Shown: positions 25,511 to 33,865, numbered from the stretch's first letter. The stretch: 64,000 bases of DNA from an uncultured Ruminococcus sp. (GCA_902780505.1 CACZFN010000007.1:1-64000); one strand, 5' to 3'. Notes: generated by a model from the sequence alone, not told the origin. Program-made: numbers and translations.

Positions 25511-26476
25511 TCAGGCTGGTTTTCTTACCTGTTCGTTTTTGCCTGCTTTTTTTGCTTTCAATTTATTCTTTATCCTGAAAATCAGGTAATTGACACCCAC
25601 GCATACAACTATTGCAATAACTGTAGACGGCCGGAGTTTCACCCTGCTCTTTACGCCGTAATCAAAGCGTTCCTCGTTAAAGGCACATTTTATATCGACA
25701 GCCCTTACCCTTACGGTAAATATCCCGCATACAAGCGCCAGAGCGTTATTGACAGCCATCTGTAGTTTGCCATAGAACATTGCCGAGTCATAAGCATCAC
25801 TTTTTGCCGTGACCATAGATATCTCGGTATCATAAAGCCTTATCGCCTTTAGAAGCTTTTTAAAATACTTCCACCCCATAGGTATAAGCGGCTTATAATA
25901 ATTATATTTATCGATCAGCCCGCCTATCCCGCCGCGCGAGGGTTTTTCTCCGCTTTCTTCCGATTCATCTTCAGGCGGGTTCTGCTGCGTTTCTTTTTCT
26001 GTCTTTTCAGGTTTTTCTGTCTTATCTTCCTTCTTTTCGGGGGTTTTAGTTTTATTTTCAGTCTTTACTGCTTGCTTCTTTACCTTCTGCGCTTTCTTTT
26101 CAGACTTAGCAGGCGGCCGATCTTTCACGCTTTCACTTACTGCCTGTTCAGTCTGCTCAAAGTCATCATTATCATAACTGTCATCATCTTCGAGATCAAG
26201 CAGAGTCAATTCTTCGTAAAGTTCCTTATCCGATAGGATCTCCGTGCTGTCTATCGGGGCAGGCTCGGATTTTTTTGCCGCTTGCTTTTTCCGGCTTTTT
26301 TTCTTTTTTTTGCCCTTCTTTGGCTTTAGCTTTCTCGGATAAAGCGTAAAGCCGAAATACTTTACACGATATTTAAGTCCCTCTTTATTGTCAAAGCTGA
26401 GTATCACCGTGACCGAAAAATGCAATATGATAACAAAGAATGCTATTATGCCGAGAATTATCAGCAGCACTTTCAT
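25511..26476 (-). CDS. DUF2953 family protein
   Basis: A 321-residue protein of the DUF2953 family, commonly found next to ytfJ. An N-terminal membrane segment (residues 3-27) is followed by a short beta hairpin (YRVKYFGFTLYPRK), then about 130 residues of Lys/Glu-rich low-complexity linker. The conserved C-terminal half follows (YKPLIPMGWKYFKKLLKAIR to DIKCAFNEERFDYGVKSRVK) with a second hydrophobic stretch near residues 285-303. The linker is longer than I would expect. Function unknown; spore-related by association. Confidence 0.8.
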   Translation of the reverse strand: MKVLLIILGIIAFFVIILHFSVTVILSFDNKEGLKYRVKYFGFTLYPRKLKPKKGKKKKKSRKKQAAKKSEPAPIDSTEILSDKELYEELTLLDLEDDDSYDNDDFEQTEQAVSESVKDRPPAKSEKKAQKVKKQAVKTENKTKTPEKKEDKTEKPEKTEKETQQNPPEDESEESGEKPSRGGIGGLIDKYNYYKPLIPMGWKYFKKLLKAIRLYDTEISMVTAKSDAYDSAMFYGKLQMAVNNALALVCGIFTVRVRAVDIKCAFNEERFDYGVKSRVKLRPSTVIAIVVCVGVNYLIFRIKNKLKAKKAGKNEQVRKPA

Positions 26477-26497
26477 TTGTCATCATCTCACTTTCGC

Positions 26498-27082
26498 TTA
26501 GTTTTTTATTGCTTGTTCTTCCTCGCTGAGCATATTGGCCTCCAAATCGTCAGCCGTCTGTGCAGTGATGACCTCGGGAAGGTCATCAAGGCTTTCAAGC
26601 TTAAAACACCTCAGGAAGTTATCCGTAGTCCTGTACGCTATCGGCCTTCCGGGAAGTTCAAGCCTGCCGCATTCTTCGAGCAGTTCCTTTTCCACAAGGG
26701 AATTGACTACCCCCGAAGAATCAACGCCCCTTACATTCTCTATAAAGGATTTTGTTACAGGCTGATTATAAGCCGCTATCGCAAGTGTTTCCATCGCCGC
26801 ATTTGAAAGCGCCGTGTTTTTCTTTTCAACAAGCGTCCTGCGGATATACTCACTGTAATCTGTTCTGACAGCCATCTGATATGCGCCGTTTAGTGTCAGT
26901 ATCTCCAGTGCGCCCTCACGCACAGCATATGTCCTCTGAAGTTTTCTTGCAGCCGCGTGTGCTTCACTTATCGACACATCTGCACCTTTTGCTATCTGCT
27001 CAGCCGTCACAGGATCACCGCTTGCGAATACAATCGCTTCGGTTATCCTCAAAAGCTCGTCGCTTACTTCTATTTCGTTCAT
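26498..27082 (-). CDS. scpB: Segregation and condensation protein B
   Basis: ScpB is the winged-helix kite subunit of the SMC condensin that compacts and segregates chromosomes. The 194 residues show the family pattern: ITEAIVFASGDPVTAEQIA, the TLAIAAYNQPVTKSFIENVRGVDSSGVV signature (split here at residues about 110-137) and the GRPIAYRTTDNFLRCF segment. It starts four bases after scpA ends, so the two are co-expressed. smc itself is not in the window. Confidence 0.95.
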   Translation of the reverse strand: MNEIEVSDELLRITEAIVFASGDPVTAEQIAKGADVSISEAHAAARKLQRTYAVREGALEILTLNGAYQMAVRTDYSEYIRRTLVEKKNTALSNAAMETLAIAAYNQPVTKSFIENVRGVDSSGVVNSLVEKELLEECGRLELPGRPIAYRTTDNFLRCFKLESLDDLPEVITAQTADDLEANMLSEEEQAIKN

Positions 27083-27086
27083 ATTG

Positions 27087-28355
27087 TCAGTTTTTCCTCG
27101 CTCTTATGTATTTCCATATATATATGCCCTTATCCGAAAAGATCTCACCCGACAGATAGTAATACCTCACCCCGTAAAAACTCTTTTTAAACGAGATCTC
27201 CGCCTGCGGGAATTCTTCCCTTTCTTCAAAAGCTGCTGCCACAGCCGTTTCGTGCGTTATAACGTCATGATTATCATTCGGCAGTTGTTGTGTTATTGCT
27301 TCTGGGGTGTCTTCCTCCTGCCCGTTTGCTTTCTCTGTCACTTGTTCATCGTCAGGTCCGGCCTGCGTTTCCTCTTTTTGGTAATCGTCAAGGAAGATTA
27401 TCTCACTTGCCTTATACACCCTTTCACTGCTTCGCTTTACAAGCGGCTGCAGGCGCTTTTCCTCTTTATCCTGATACGGTTCAAAAACAGCATAACGGAC
27501 ACCTTCGGGTATCTGCTGCGTATCTATTTCTTCCTCAGTCTGTTGCCCTGCCTCGTCATCATCTTCGGGGATATACTCACCCTCCTCCTCCAGAAGCCGC
27601 TGTTCCTCGGTCTTTTCGGGGAAGGCGTGCTCTTTTGCACGTTCTTCTTTTGTACGGCGCCTGAAATATATCACGCTGTTATCATCATTAAGCGTTATCC
27701 TGCCCGATTTTGTAAGTTCAAGTATCGCAAGAAAGGTGGCTATTCTCTCGCTTTTCTCCTTCATTCCGTCATAGAGCCTGTCCATTTCAAACTGTCCTGT
27801 TTTATAGAGCCGTTTAAGCACAAACAGTATCTTCGCCGTGACAGAATATATCTTATGCGAAACTATCCCGCCGAAATCCCTTGCCTTTATCTTCGGCTCG
27901 AAAACAGCCTTTTTCTTTCCGGCAAGCATAAGTGCCGAAACAAGTTCCCCGGGCGAATGGGTAAGCTCGTATGCCTTTGAACCTTCTTCAAGCACAAGCT
28001 CACGCCTGACGAACACGCCCTCGCTTATATACAGTTCCCTGAGCTTCCCCGCAAGCTGCTTGCAGACAGAGTATTCAAGTATCCTCCCCTGCAATTCCTG
28101 TTTAAGTTCCTGCGCCTCCTCGGGCTTTGGCAGCAATGATACGGTTTTTATGTATATAAGCCTTGCCGCCATTTCAAGGAACTCGCCCGCATACTCGTAA
28201 TCTTCGTGGTCAAGTTCCTCCATATAGGCAAGATACTGCTCTAAAAGCAGTGATATCTCGATATCCATTATATCAAGCTTATGCTTCACGATAAGATGCA
28301 AAAGCAGATCGAGCGGCCCCTCGAACATATCAAGCTTAAAAGAAACAGCCTCCAA
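27087..28355 (-). CDS. scpA: Segregation and condensation protein A with long C-terminal extension
   Basis: ScpA is the kleisin subunit of SMC condensin. The start is a TTG directly after the GNAT stop, with AAAGGGG eight bases ahead. Residues 1-235 are the normal ScpA core (FEGPLDLLLHLIVKHKLDI, then AARLIYIKTVSLLP, then FLAILELTKSGRI). Usual ScpA ends near residue 250; here it runs to 422. The extra part is strongly acidic (EEGEYIPEDDDEAGQQTEEE), with a middle patch (GVRYAVFEPYQDKEEKRL) and an aromatic end (SFYGVRYYYLSGEIFSDKG). The reading frame is intact across it, so it is a real extension. Confidence 0.93.
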   Translation of the reverse strand: MEAVSFKLDMFEGPLDLLLHLIVKHKLDIMDIEISLLLEQYLAYMEELDHEDYEYAGEFLEMAARLIYIKTVSLLPKPEEAQELKQELQGRILEYSVCKQLAGKLRELYISEGVFVRRELVLEEGSKAYELTHSPGELVSALMLAGKKKAVFEPKIKARDFGGIVSHKIYSVTAKILFVLKRLYKTGQFEMDRLYDGMKEKSERIATFLAILELTKSGRITLNDDNSVIYFRRRTKEERAKEHAFPEKTEEQRLLEEEGEYIPEDDDEAGQQTEEEIDTQQIPEGVRYAVFEPYQDKEEKRLQPLVKRSSERVYKASEIIFLDDYQKEETQAGPDDEQVTEKANGQEEDTPEAITQQLPNDNHDVITHETAVAAAFEEREEFPQAEISFKKSFYGVRYYYLSGEIFSDKGIYIWKYIRARKN

Positions 28356-28811
28356 TTAATTATCCCCTTTAATATCTTTTTCAAGCACACACATATCAGC
28401 GCTGCCGCTAAACCCGGACAGTTCATAAAAGCCCAGAGTGGAAGGATCCTTTAAGGTGATAAGGTATATACGCTTATACCCGTCCTCACAAAGCCTTTGT
28501 TCAAGTGCAAGGACAAGTGCCTTAGCAAAGCCCTTTGACCTGTATGCGCTGTCAGTCCACAGTTCGGTTATACGAAAGACCTTTCCGTCAAAATAGCTTT
28601 CACCCGCACCGAGAAGCGCACTTACAGCCCTGCCGTCTTCCCAATATGCAAGTCCGCAGAAGCCCGGCGTATCATACAGCTCTCTGAGCCTCTGGCAAGC
28701 TGTATCTGACGTCCATTCGTCATTCCACGGCGGGGCGTTGAAAGTCGCCGCATAACAATAGGCAAGCGCTTCAAGGTCATCCTCCTTCACCGCGAACACA
28801 CCTGTTTTCAC
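28356..28811 (-). CDS. GNAT family N-acetyltransferase
   Basis: A 151-residue acetyl-CoA-dependent acetyltransferase. The start is a GTG at 28811 overlapping the stop of the M50 protease gene (GTGA overlap) and preceded by GGGGGT; longer starts lie inside the upstream gene. The GNAT core shows in WEDGRAVSALLGAGESY, ITELWTDSAYRSKGFAKALV (acetyl-CoA loop) and YLITLKDPSTLGFYELSGF. Substrate unknown. It is translationally coupled to the protease and abuts scpA. Confidence 0.85.
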   Translation of the reverse strand: MKTGVFAVKEDDLEALAYCYAATFNAPPWNDEWTSDTACQRLRELYDTPGFCGLAYWEDGRAVSALLGAGESYFDGKVFRITELWTDSAYRSKGFAKALVLALEQRLCEDGYKRIYLITLKDPSTLGFYELSGFSGSADMCVLEKDIKGDN

Positions 28812-29539
28812 ATCAGTACCCCCATAAGTGACGGCACCCATACCGTTATAAGGTCAATAAGCGAGAACACTGCCCCCTGCAAAAATCCGAGCGGGGTATC
28901 TATAAGACCTGACATAAGCACAACAATGAACCCTATATATATATACATCTGGTATTCATAAAGCTTATAGTTTATATGGTTAGGCAGGAAGAACATTATT
29001 ACCTTTGAACCGTCCAGCGGCGGAACAGGAATAAGGTTAAACACTGCAAGTCCTAAATTTATCCTGACAAAATACCACATTATAAATTGCAGCCAGAAAA
29101 GCGCATCATTACCCTTTGCAAGCTGCAAGCCGACAACATCAGCCGCACCGCCTGCCGCAGCGATATCGCTTATGCCAAGCCCTGCGCCCCTCCAGTAAAC
29201 GCACAGGACGACTTTCCATAGAATCGCCCCGATAAGTCCGAGAACAAGGTTAGATATCGGCCCCGCAGCAGCAGTTATCGCCATATCACGCTTGAAATTC
29301 TTGAACAGTCTGGAATTTACTTCCACAGGCTTTGCCCAGCCGAAGCCTGTCAGAAAAAGGCATACTGCCCCGAAGGGATCAAGGTGTGCAAGCGGGTTAA
29401 GTGTCAGTCTGCCCTTATAATCCTGCGTTGTATCACCAAGCTTTTTAGCACTCCACGCATGGGAAAACTCGTGCACGGGCAGGCATAAAAATATAATTAT
29501 CAGCTTTACGCCGTATTTAAGTATTGTCTGCTGAGTCAT
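28808..29539 (-). CDS. Site-2-protease-type M50 metalloprotease
   Basis: A 243-residue polytopic membrane zinc protease. The ATG at 29539 is chosen because AAAGGAGA lies just ahead of it. The HExxH metal motif is VHEFSHAWSAKKLGD at about residue 22 in the first membrane segment; the third ligand region is probably NLIPVPPLDGSKV near residue 178. There are about five or six hydrophobic segments. It resembles the short YdiL/Rip-type family without a PDZ domain. A substrate such as an anti-sigma factor cannot be named from the sequence. Confidence 0.88.
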   Translation of the reverse strand: MTQQTILKYGVKLIIIFLCLPVHEFSHAWSAKKLGDTTQDYKGRLTLNPLAHLDPFGAVCLFLTGFGWAKPVEVNSRLFKNFKRDMAITAAAGPISNLVLGLIGAILWKVVLCVYWRGAGLGISDIAAAGGAADVVGLQLAKGNDALFWLQFIMWYFVRINLGLAVFNLIPVPPLDGSKVIMFFLPNHINYKLYEYQMYIYIGFIVVLMSGLIDTPLGFLQGAVFSLIDLITVWVPSLMGVLM

Positions 29540-29583
29540 AGTATCTCCTTTACAAAAACAATATATATACCAATACAAAATAT

Positions 29584-29612
29584 ATTATACACTATATTTT
29601 GTAAAATTACAA
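29584..29612 (-). promoter_or_regulatory. Promoter of the M50-GNAT-scpAB run
   Basis: Minus-strand TTGTAA (29612-29607), a 17-base spacer, and TATAAT (29589-29584). The -35 lies in a palindrome, TTGTAATTTTACAA, a possible operator. Confidence 0.65.
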
Positions 29613-29643
29613 GTGTCTGAGCACAAAAAACTATTATAAATAC

Positions 29644-29668
29644 AAAAATCCCGCAGCAAATGCGGGAT
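29644..29668 (-). terminator. Terminator after the lipoprotein gene
   Basis: On the minus strand ATCCCGCA and TGCGGGAT form an 8-bp stem with a 5-base loop, followed by five T, just past the lipoprotein stop. Confidence 0.88.
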
Positions 29669-29677
29669 AGATATATA

Positions 29678-30211
29678 CTATTCTGCCTCCAAGGCTTCAT
29701 ATTCTTCTCTTGTGATAAACAAAGGCTGACCGTTTTCATCAAAACAATCGGGTGACAAGCTTTCTTCATCAAAATACTCCGCCCTGCCTGTAACGGTCAC
29801 TTCCGTGTCAGCGCCTTTTTTCTGCCTGATACATACTGTACCGTCATCTTCAAAGATATCCGTGTCATCATCAGTAAAGGTAAGCTCAACTTTACTGCCG
29901 ACATTAAAATTCACGTAATAATCAAGCTTGGTCATTAGGGGCAAACCCTCGTCATCAAAGTGTGTCGGGGTAATATACACTCTGACAGTATCCCCCTCTT
30001 TTGCAGCAGTAAAGCTGTCACCGCGGGTATCCGTCACCTTCATATCAACGACGAAAAAATCCACTGATTTTGTTATCTCGCCGTAACAGTTCTGCATCTT
30101 TGGAGGGACAGAATTAAGCGGCAATTCCGCTTCTGACGAACTCTCAGCGCTGCCGCAGGCGGATAATAACAACACCAAAGAAATCGTAAAAAATAAACAT
30201 ATCTTTTTCAT
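29678..30211 (-). CDS. Predicted lipoprotein of unknown function
   Basis: A 177-residue protein starting at ATG 30211 (AGGTG six bases ahead). The signal sequence ends in a lipobox, LSAC, at about residues 16-19, followed by a Ser-rich spacer, so it is probably anchored to the outer face of the membrane. The mature part is acidic with beta-rich stretches (SVDFFVVDMKVTDTRGDSF, then VRVYITPTHFDDEGLPL). No family is recognised. It is a single-gene unit with its own terminator. Confidence 0.7.
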   Translation of the reverse strand: MKKICLFFTISLVLLLSACGSAESSSEAELPLNSVPPKMQNCYGEITKSVDFFVVDMKVTDTRGDSFTAAKEGDTVRVYITPTHFDDEGLPLMTKLDYYVNFNVGSKVELTFTDDDTDIFEDDGTVCIRQKKGADTEVTVTGRAEYFDEESLSPDCFDENGQPLFITREEYEALEAE

Positions 30212-30380
30212 TTTGTTCACCTATCAGAGCTTGCACGTAAAACTATATGCCTGTGTGTTACTTGCGAATTCAACTTATTCAACTACAGGGATATTAAAAA
30301 TAATTGCCCCCGCTATACAAGCACTAAAAAATGTATTTTTCTTACTTATTATAAATTGTTATAATACATATCAGCAATAA

Positions 30381-30412
30381 GACCGTCCTGCATCAAGCAG
30401 ACGGTCTTTAAT
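30381..30412 (-). terminator. Hairpin after rpmB
   Basis: On the minus strand GACCGTCTGC pairs with GCAGGACGGTC (one bulge), but the T tract is weak (TTATT). It lies 16 bases past the rpmB stop. A further possible promoter for the lipoprotein gene (TTGCTG-18-TATAAT) lies just beyond; the rest of 30212-30427 shows nothing clear. Confidence 0.55.
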
Positions 30413-30427
30413 CCTTACGTGTTATCA

Positions 30428-30613
30428 TTATGCTCTCTCAACCTTACCTGAACGCAAGCATCTTGTGCAGGCATAAACGTGCTTAGGTGAGCCGTTTACC
30501 ATTGCCTTTACCCTTCTTACATTGGGCTTCCAAGCTCTGTTTGTTCTTCTATGTGAGTGAGATACCTTGATACCGAAAGTTACACCCTTTCCGCAAATAT
30601 CGCATTTTGCCAT
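30428..30613 (-). CDS. rpmB: 50S ribosomal protein L28
   Basis: A 61-residue L28 with family hallmarks GKGVTFGIKVSHSHRRTNRAW and CTRCLRSGKV. Both Cys pairs (CDIC and CTRC) are present, so this is the zinc-binding form. GGGGGTG precedes the ATG. It is a single-gene unit. Confidence 0.97.
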   Translation of the reverse strand: MAKCDICGKGVTFGIKVSHSHRRTNRAWKPNVRRVKAMVNGSPKHVYACTRCLRSGKVERA

Positions 30614-30660
30614 TAGGTTGCACCCCCTTTAAACAATAAACAAATTCAGCAACGATATAT

Positions 30661-30689
30661 ATTATAACATTTCTTTTATAAAAATGCAA
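30661..30689 (-). promoter_or_regulatory. Promoter of rpmB
   Basis: Minus-strand TTGCAT (30689-30684), a 17-base spacer, and TATAAT (30666-30661). Confidence 0.75.
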
Positions 30690-30737
30690 GTGTTTTTCAC
30701 AAATTTTTATATTTTTTTCAAAATTTGTATACTATGC

Positions 30738-31076
30738 TTAATTAAGTCCCTCAGAATAGGTTATCGGGAGTGCAAATAGCACGCCTGCATTCGGCGCCGA
30801 AAGGTCACCTGTTACGGTTTTGACAGCGTCGATAGCCGTGTGAAGCTGTTCATCATGAACTGCCACAAAGATAGTCTTGCCCTTTTGTGCATCGTCCTCG
30901 CCCTTCAGTATTTCCCTGAGCACTGCTATCGTCGGGAGATTATCCATGCCCGATATGGATTTTGCCATACCGGTCGAATCTATAGCCGTACCCCCATGTA
31001 TGCCCGCTGATGCCAGCGCCCGCATGATATCATCGACCAATCCCGTCCTTTTGATTATTATAAACAATAACTGCAT
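30738..31076 (-). CDS. PII-like (GlnB-fold) protein
   Basis: A 112-residue protein with the ferredoxin-like GlnB/PII fold pattern: LLFIIIKRTGLVDDIMRALA at the start, GGTAIDSTGM, and TIFVAVHDEQLHTAIDAVK. The usual PII T-loop modification site and nucleotide motifs are not recognisable, so a nitrogen-signalling role cannot be claimed. It is the last gene after prmA, 57 bases downstream. Confidence 0.7.
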   Translation of the reverse strand: MQLLFIIIKRTGLVDDIMRALASAGIHGGTAIDSTGMAKSISGMDNLPTIAVLREILKGEDDAQKGKTIFVAVHDEQLHTAIDAVKTVTGDLSAPNAGVLFALPITYSEGLN

Positions 31077-31133
31077 GATAGATTCTCCTTTCTTTTAACA
31101 TAGTTCATGCCTTCCGGTTTTGTTGTCTTTGGA

Positions 31134-32102
31134 TCATCTGTATATAAACGAAGCTGCCGTCCAGTCCTCTTTGGTCCTGACTTCCAAAAGTTCAAACCCT
31201 TCTTCCTTTATCCTGTCGAGCACTTCATCCTTCCGGCTGTCGATAATGCCCGATATAACGAGCCTGCCGCCTTTTTTCAGGAACGCTGCGAAGAAGCCCG
31301 ACATAGCTATCAGAACATCAGCCACGATATTTGCACATACAATATCATATCCTGTGCCTATCTTATCCCTTAGTGCCTTGTCATCACAGATATTACCGCA
31401 GGCAGTAAGGTATCTGCCTGCTTCTATGTGATTTTTCTGTGCATTCTCCCCTGCTATCTTCACGGAGTTTGCATCAATATCCACCGCAAACGCACTCTGT
31501 GCCCCAAGCAGCAATGCACCTATTGAAAGTATACCGCTGCCGCAGCCGAGGTCAAGCAGCCTGTCGCCCTCGTTTATATTCTTTTCAAGCAGTTCAAGAC
31601 AAAGCTGTGTTGTGTTATGCTGCCCTGTACCGAAGCTTGATGCGGGATCTATTTCAAGTATCTTCCTCGTTTCATCAGCAGAAGCCTCCTCCCACGAAGG
31701 CTTTATAAGCAGCTTGTCACCGATACAAAGCGGCTTGAAGTATTGCTTCCAGTTATTAGCCCAGTCTTCCTCCCTGACGTTTTTCAGTTCGTATTCAAGC
31801 CTGCCGAAGCTGTTGTCTGTATCCCTGCTTTTAAGTGCTTTAAGCTCAGCTTTTACCATATTAAAGTATTCCGCACCCTGAGCATTGTCGGGCAGATAGC
31901 AGGTGACAGATGTTTCCCTGTCTTTAAGCCCCATAAGGTCATCATCAATATAATCCCAGTTTATTGTCTTGTCCTCAAGAAATTCCTCGAAATCCGCACT
32001 GTCCTTTATGACAAAGCCGTTTATCCCCATTCCGAGCAGTGAACCCGTAAGCGGTTCTATCCCCTCAGTAGATGTATATATCTCAATTTCTATCCAGTCC
32101 AT
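31134..32102 (-). CDS. prmA: Ribosomal protein L11 methyltransferase
   Basis: PrmA trimethylates ribosomal protein L11. The 322 residues show an N-terminal substrate-recognition domain (MDWIEIEIYTSTEGIEPL) and a class I methyltransferase with the SAM motif LLDLGCGSGILSIGALLLGA, DIDANSVKIAGEN and the NIVADV motif. The DPASSFGTGQHNTTQLCLE signature is typical of PrmA. It lies 34 bases after the arsR gene. Confidence 0.95.
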   Translation of the reverse strand: MDWIEIEIYTSTEGIEPLTGSLLGMGINGFVIKDSADFEEFLEDKTINWDYIDDDLMGLKDRETSVTCYLPDNAQGAEYFNMVKAELKALKSRDTDNSFGRLEYELKNVREEDWANNWKQYFKPLCIGDKLLIKPSWEEASADETRKILEIDPASSFGTGQHNTTQLCLELLEKNINEGDRLLDLGCGSGILSIGALLLGAQSAFAVDIDANSVKIAGENAQKNHIEAGRYLTACGNICDDKALRDKIGTGYDIVCANIVADVLIAMSGFFAAFLKKGGRLVISGIIDSRKDEVLDRIKEEGFELLEVRTKEDWTAASFIYR

Positions 32103-32136
32103 ATTTTCTCCTTAAAATACCTTTTATACCGTACTG

Positions 32137-32493
32137 TCACTCACTTATATGCTCCATACCCATAGATAATATAGTATGTACATGGTCGTCGGAAACAGCG
32201 TAGAATACCGTCTTTCCCTCACGCCTGTACTTTACAAGACGTGCCTGTTTGAGCACCCTTAACTGGTGAGATATCGCCGACTGTGTGTAATCAAGCAGTT
32301 CGGCTATGTCACATACACAAAGTTCGCCGTTCAAAAGTGCACAAAGAATCCTTATCCTTGTAGGATCGCCAAGCACCTTGAAAAGCTCTGACAGATCAGC
32401 GACTTCCTCCTCAACAGGCATAAGCGACGCAAGACTTTTCACCTTTTGCACGTTTTTGCCTCCACACTGTTCATGCGTATGTTTACAAGCCAT
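32137..32493 (-). CDS. ArsR/SmtB family metal-responsive repressor
   Basis: A 118-residue winged-helix repressor. ELFKVLGDPTRIRILCALL and the recognition helix QSAISHQLRVLKQARLVKYRREG are clear. Candidate metal sites are present: a Cys/His-rich N-terminus (CKHTHEQC), ELCVCD in alpha-3 as in CadC/ArsR, and an alpha-5 DDHVHTILSMGMEH as in zinc sensors such as SmtB/CzrA. No metal efflux gene is adjacent; it heads an operon with prmA, so either it controls only itself and its neighbours or a distant target. Confidence 0.9.
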   Translation of the reverse strand: MACKHTHEQCGGKNVQKVKSLASLMPVEEEVADLSELFKVLGDPTRIRILCALLNGELCVCDIAELLDYTQSAISHQLRVLKQARLVKYRREGKTVFYAVSDDHVHTILSMGMEHISE

Positions 32494-32521
32494 TCTCCCG
32501 CCCCCTGCATTAGATATGTAA

Positions 32522-32555
32522 ATAATATTATAACATAGATTTTAAAATTTGTCAA
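32522..32555 (-). promoter_or_regulatory. Promoter and possible operator of arsR-prmA
   Basis: Minus-strand TTGACA (32555-32550), a 17-base spacer, and TATAAT (32532-32527). A perfect 10-base palindrome ATAATATTAT (32522-32531) overlaps the -10 and could be an operator, though AT-rich palindromes arise by chance. Confidence 0.7.
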
Positions 32556-32805
32556 ATAAATTATTAAGGCATTACCGTATAACCTGTCACCTGTGCCCCG
32601 GCGATACAGAAATATCCCCGCCTTAATATAATGTATAAAAGCTGCTGATGCCGGGCTTATATCGGGGCTTAATCATGAAACCGGAGCCTGTATTATCCCA
32701 ATCATCAAAAATAGAATGATTTAAGAGAAACCGAGAAAAACGCAGAGATTTAGAGAGAAATCAAGAGAACGGGTGTTATAAATTAAAAATTCGGCTAAGA
32801 AGGTC
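32556..32805. other. Non-coding stretch between arsR and rplM
   Basis: About 250 bases with no gene on either strand that has a credible start and codon pattern. It is purine-rich on the plus strand towards 32730-32770. I see no terminator or known RNA in it. Confidence 0.5.
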
Positions 32806-32834
32806 TTGACAAGAGGAAAGTATCGGTGTATAAT
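32806..32834 (+). promoter_or_regulatory. Promoter of rplM-rpsI
   Basis: TTGACA (32806-32811), a 17-base spacer, and TATAAT (32829-32834): a perfect consensus promoter. Confidence 0.85.
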
Positions 32835-32850
32835 AGCAAATGTTGTGAAA

Positions 32851-32889
32851 AGCGCCGTATGCGCTAAACCAGTGACACGTAAAACGTGT
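32851..32889 (+). promoter_or_regulatory. Candidate L13 leader: two hairpins
   Basis: In the 5' untranslated region of rplM two perfect hairpins follow each other: AGCGC/GCGCT (32851-32865) and ACACGT/ACGTGT (32875-32889). They end 11 bases before the ribosome binding site. Autoregulatory L13 leaders are known in Firmicutes; whether this matches that family needs a covariance search. Confidence 0.5.
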
Positions 32890-32913
32890 ATATTAAGAAT
32901 GGAGGAAAAAAAT

Positions 32914-33345
32914 ATGGCAACATATATGCCCAAGGCAGCAGATACCGAAAGCCGCAAGTGGTATATCCTTGATGCAGAAGGTCAGCCTCTCGGACGAGTA
33001 GCTGCAAAGGCTGCACACATCTTAAACGGCAAGCATAAAGTAACATATGCTCCCCATGCAGACTGCGGTGATTTCGTAATAATCATCAATTCAGACAAGG
33101 CAGTTTTAACAGGCAAGAAGCTTGAGCAGAAGTTCTACAGATGGCACACAGGCTGGATCGGCGGGCTTAAAGAAATAAGCTACAAGGATCTTATGGCCAA
33201 GCAGAGCGACAGAGCTATGAAGATAGCAGTTGAAGGTATGCTCCCCAACAATTCGCTCGGCAGAAAGGCTGCTACAAGGCTCAGAGTATACAAGGGTGCT
33301 GAGCACAAAAACGCAGCACAGAAGCCCGAAAAGTACGAGCTTTAA
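32914..33345 (+). CDS. rplM: 50S ribosomal protein L13
   Basis: A 143-residue L13 starting at ATG 32914, which follows GGAGG; the longer frame reads through the promoter and leader and is excluded. Signature elements: WYILDAEGQPLGRVAAKAA, KHKVTYAPHADCGDFVIIIN, KFYRWHTGWIGGLKEI and VEGMLPNNSLGRKAATRLRV. It forms the usual pair with rpsI. Confidence 0.97.
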   Translation: MATYMPKAADTESRKWYILDAEGQPLGRVAAKAAHILNGKHKVTYAPHADCGDFVIIINSDKAVLTGKKLEQKFYRWHTGWIGGLKEISYKDLMAKQSDRAMKIAVEGMLPNNSLGRKAATRLRVYKGAEHKNAAQKPEKYEL

Positions 33346-33363
33346 TGAAAGGAGAGTTTTAAT

Positions 33364-33765
33364 ATGTACGAATCAAAGAAGCCTTACTTCTACGGCACAG
33401 GCAGAAGAAAGCATTCCGTAGCGCGTGTTCGTGTATACGAAGGCGAGGGAAAAATAACAATTAACGGCAGAGATATCGACGATTACTTTGGTCTTGAAAC
33501 TCTCAAGCTTATCGTTCGTCAGCCTTTCAGCGTAACAGATACAAACGATAAGTATGATATCGTCTGCACAGTTGCAGGCGGCGGCGTTACAGGTCAGGCT
33601 GGTGCTATCAGACACGGCCTTTCAAGAGCACTCCTTCAGGCAAACCCTGATTTCAAGGCAGCACTCAAGAAAGAGGGCTTCCTCACACGTGATCCGAGAA
33701 TGAAGGAAAGAAAGAAATACGGTCTCAAAGCCGCAAGAAGAGCTCCTCAGTTCAGCAAGAGATAA
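33364..33765 (+). CDS. rpsI: 30S ribosomal protein S9
   Basis: A 133-residue S9: [18 protein letters not shown] at the start, [14 protein letters not shown] in the middle, and the basic C-terminal tail [17 protein letters not shown] whose end reaches the P-site tRNA. It follows rplM by 18 bases with an AAAGGAGAG site. Confidence 0.97.
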   Translation: MYESKKPYFYGTGRRKHSVARVRVYEGEGKITINGRDIDDYFGLETLKLIVRQPFSVTDTNDKYDIVCTVAGGGVTGQAGAIRHGLSRALLQANPDFKAALKKEGFLTRDPRMKERKKYGLKAARRAPQFSKR

Positions 33766-33792
33766 CCCCCAAACACTATACACAATTCCACA

Positions 33793-33821
33793 CCCCGAAG
33801 TATCATTCTTCGGGGCTTTTG
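33793..33821 (+). terminator. Terminator of rplM-rpsI
   Basis: CCCCGAAG and CTTCGGGG form an 8-bp stem (33793-33815) followed by CTTTTGTTTT. Confidence 0.85.
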
Positions 33822-33836
33822 TTTTGCGTAAAATGC

Positions 33837-33865
33837 TTGCATTTATCGCTTAGATGTGATATAAT
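33837..33865 (+). promoter_or_regulatory. Promoter of cdd
   Basis: TTGCAT (33837-33842), a 17-base spacer, and TATAAT (33860-33865), 30 bases before the cdd start. Confidence 0.75.

Noticed and set aside
27084-27980. 298-codon plus-strand frame
   Set aside because: It is antisense to scpA, whose motifs and frame are clear; the translation is hydrophobic and lacks any family pattern.
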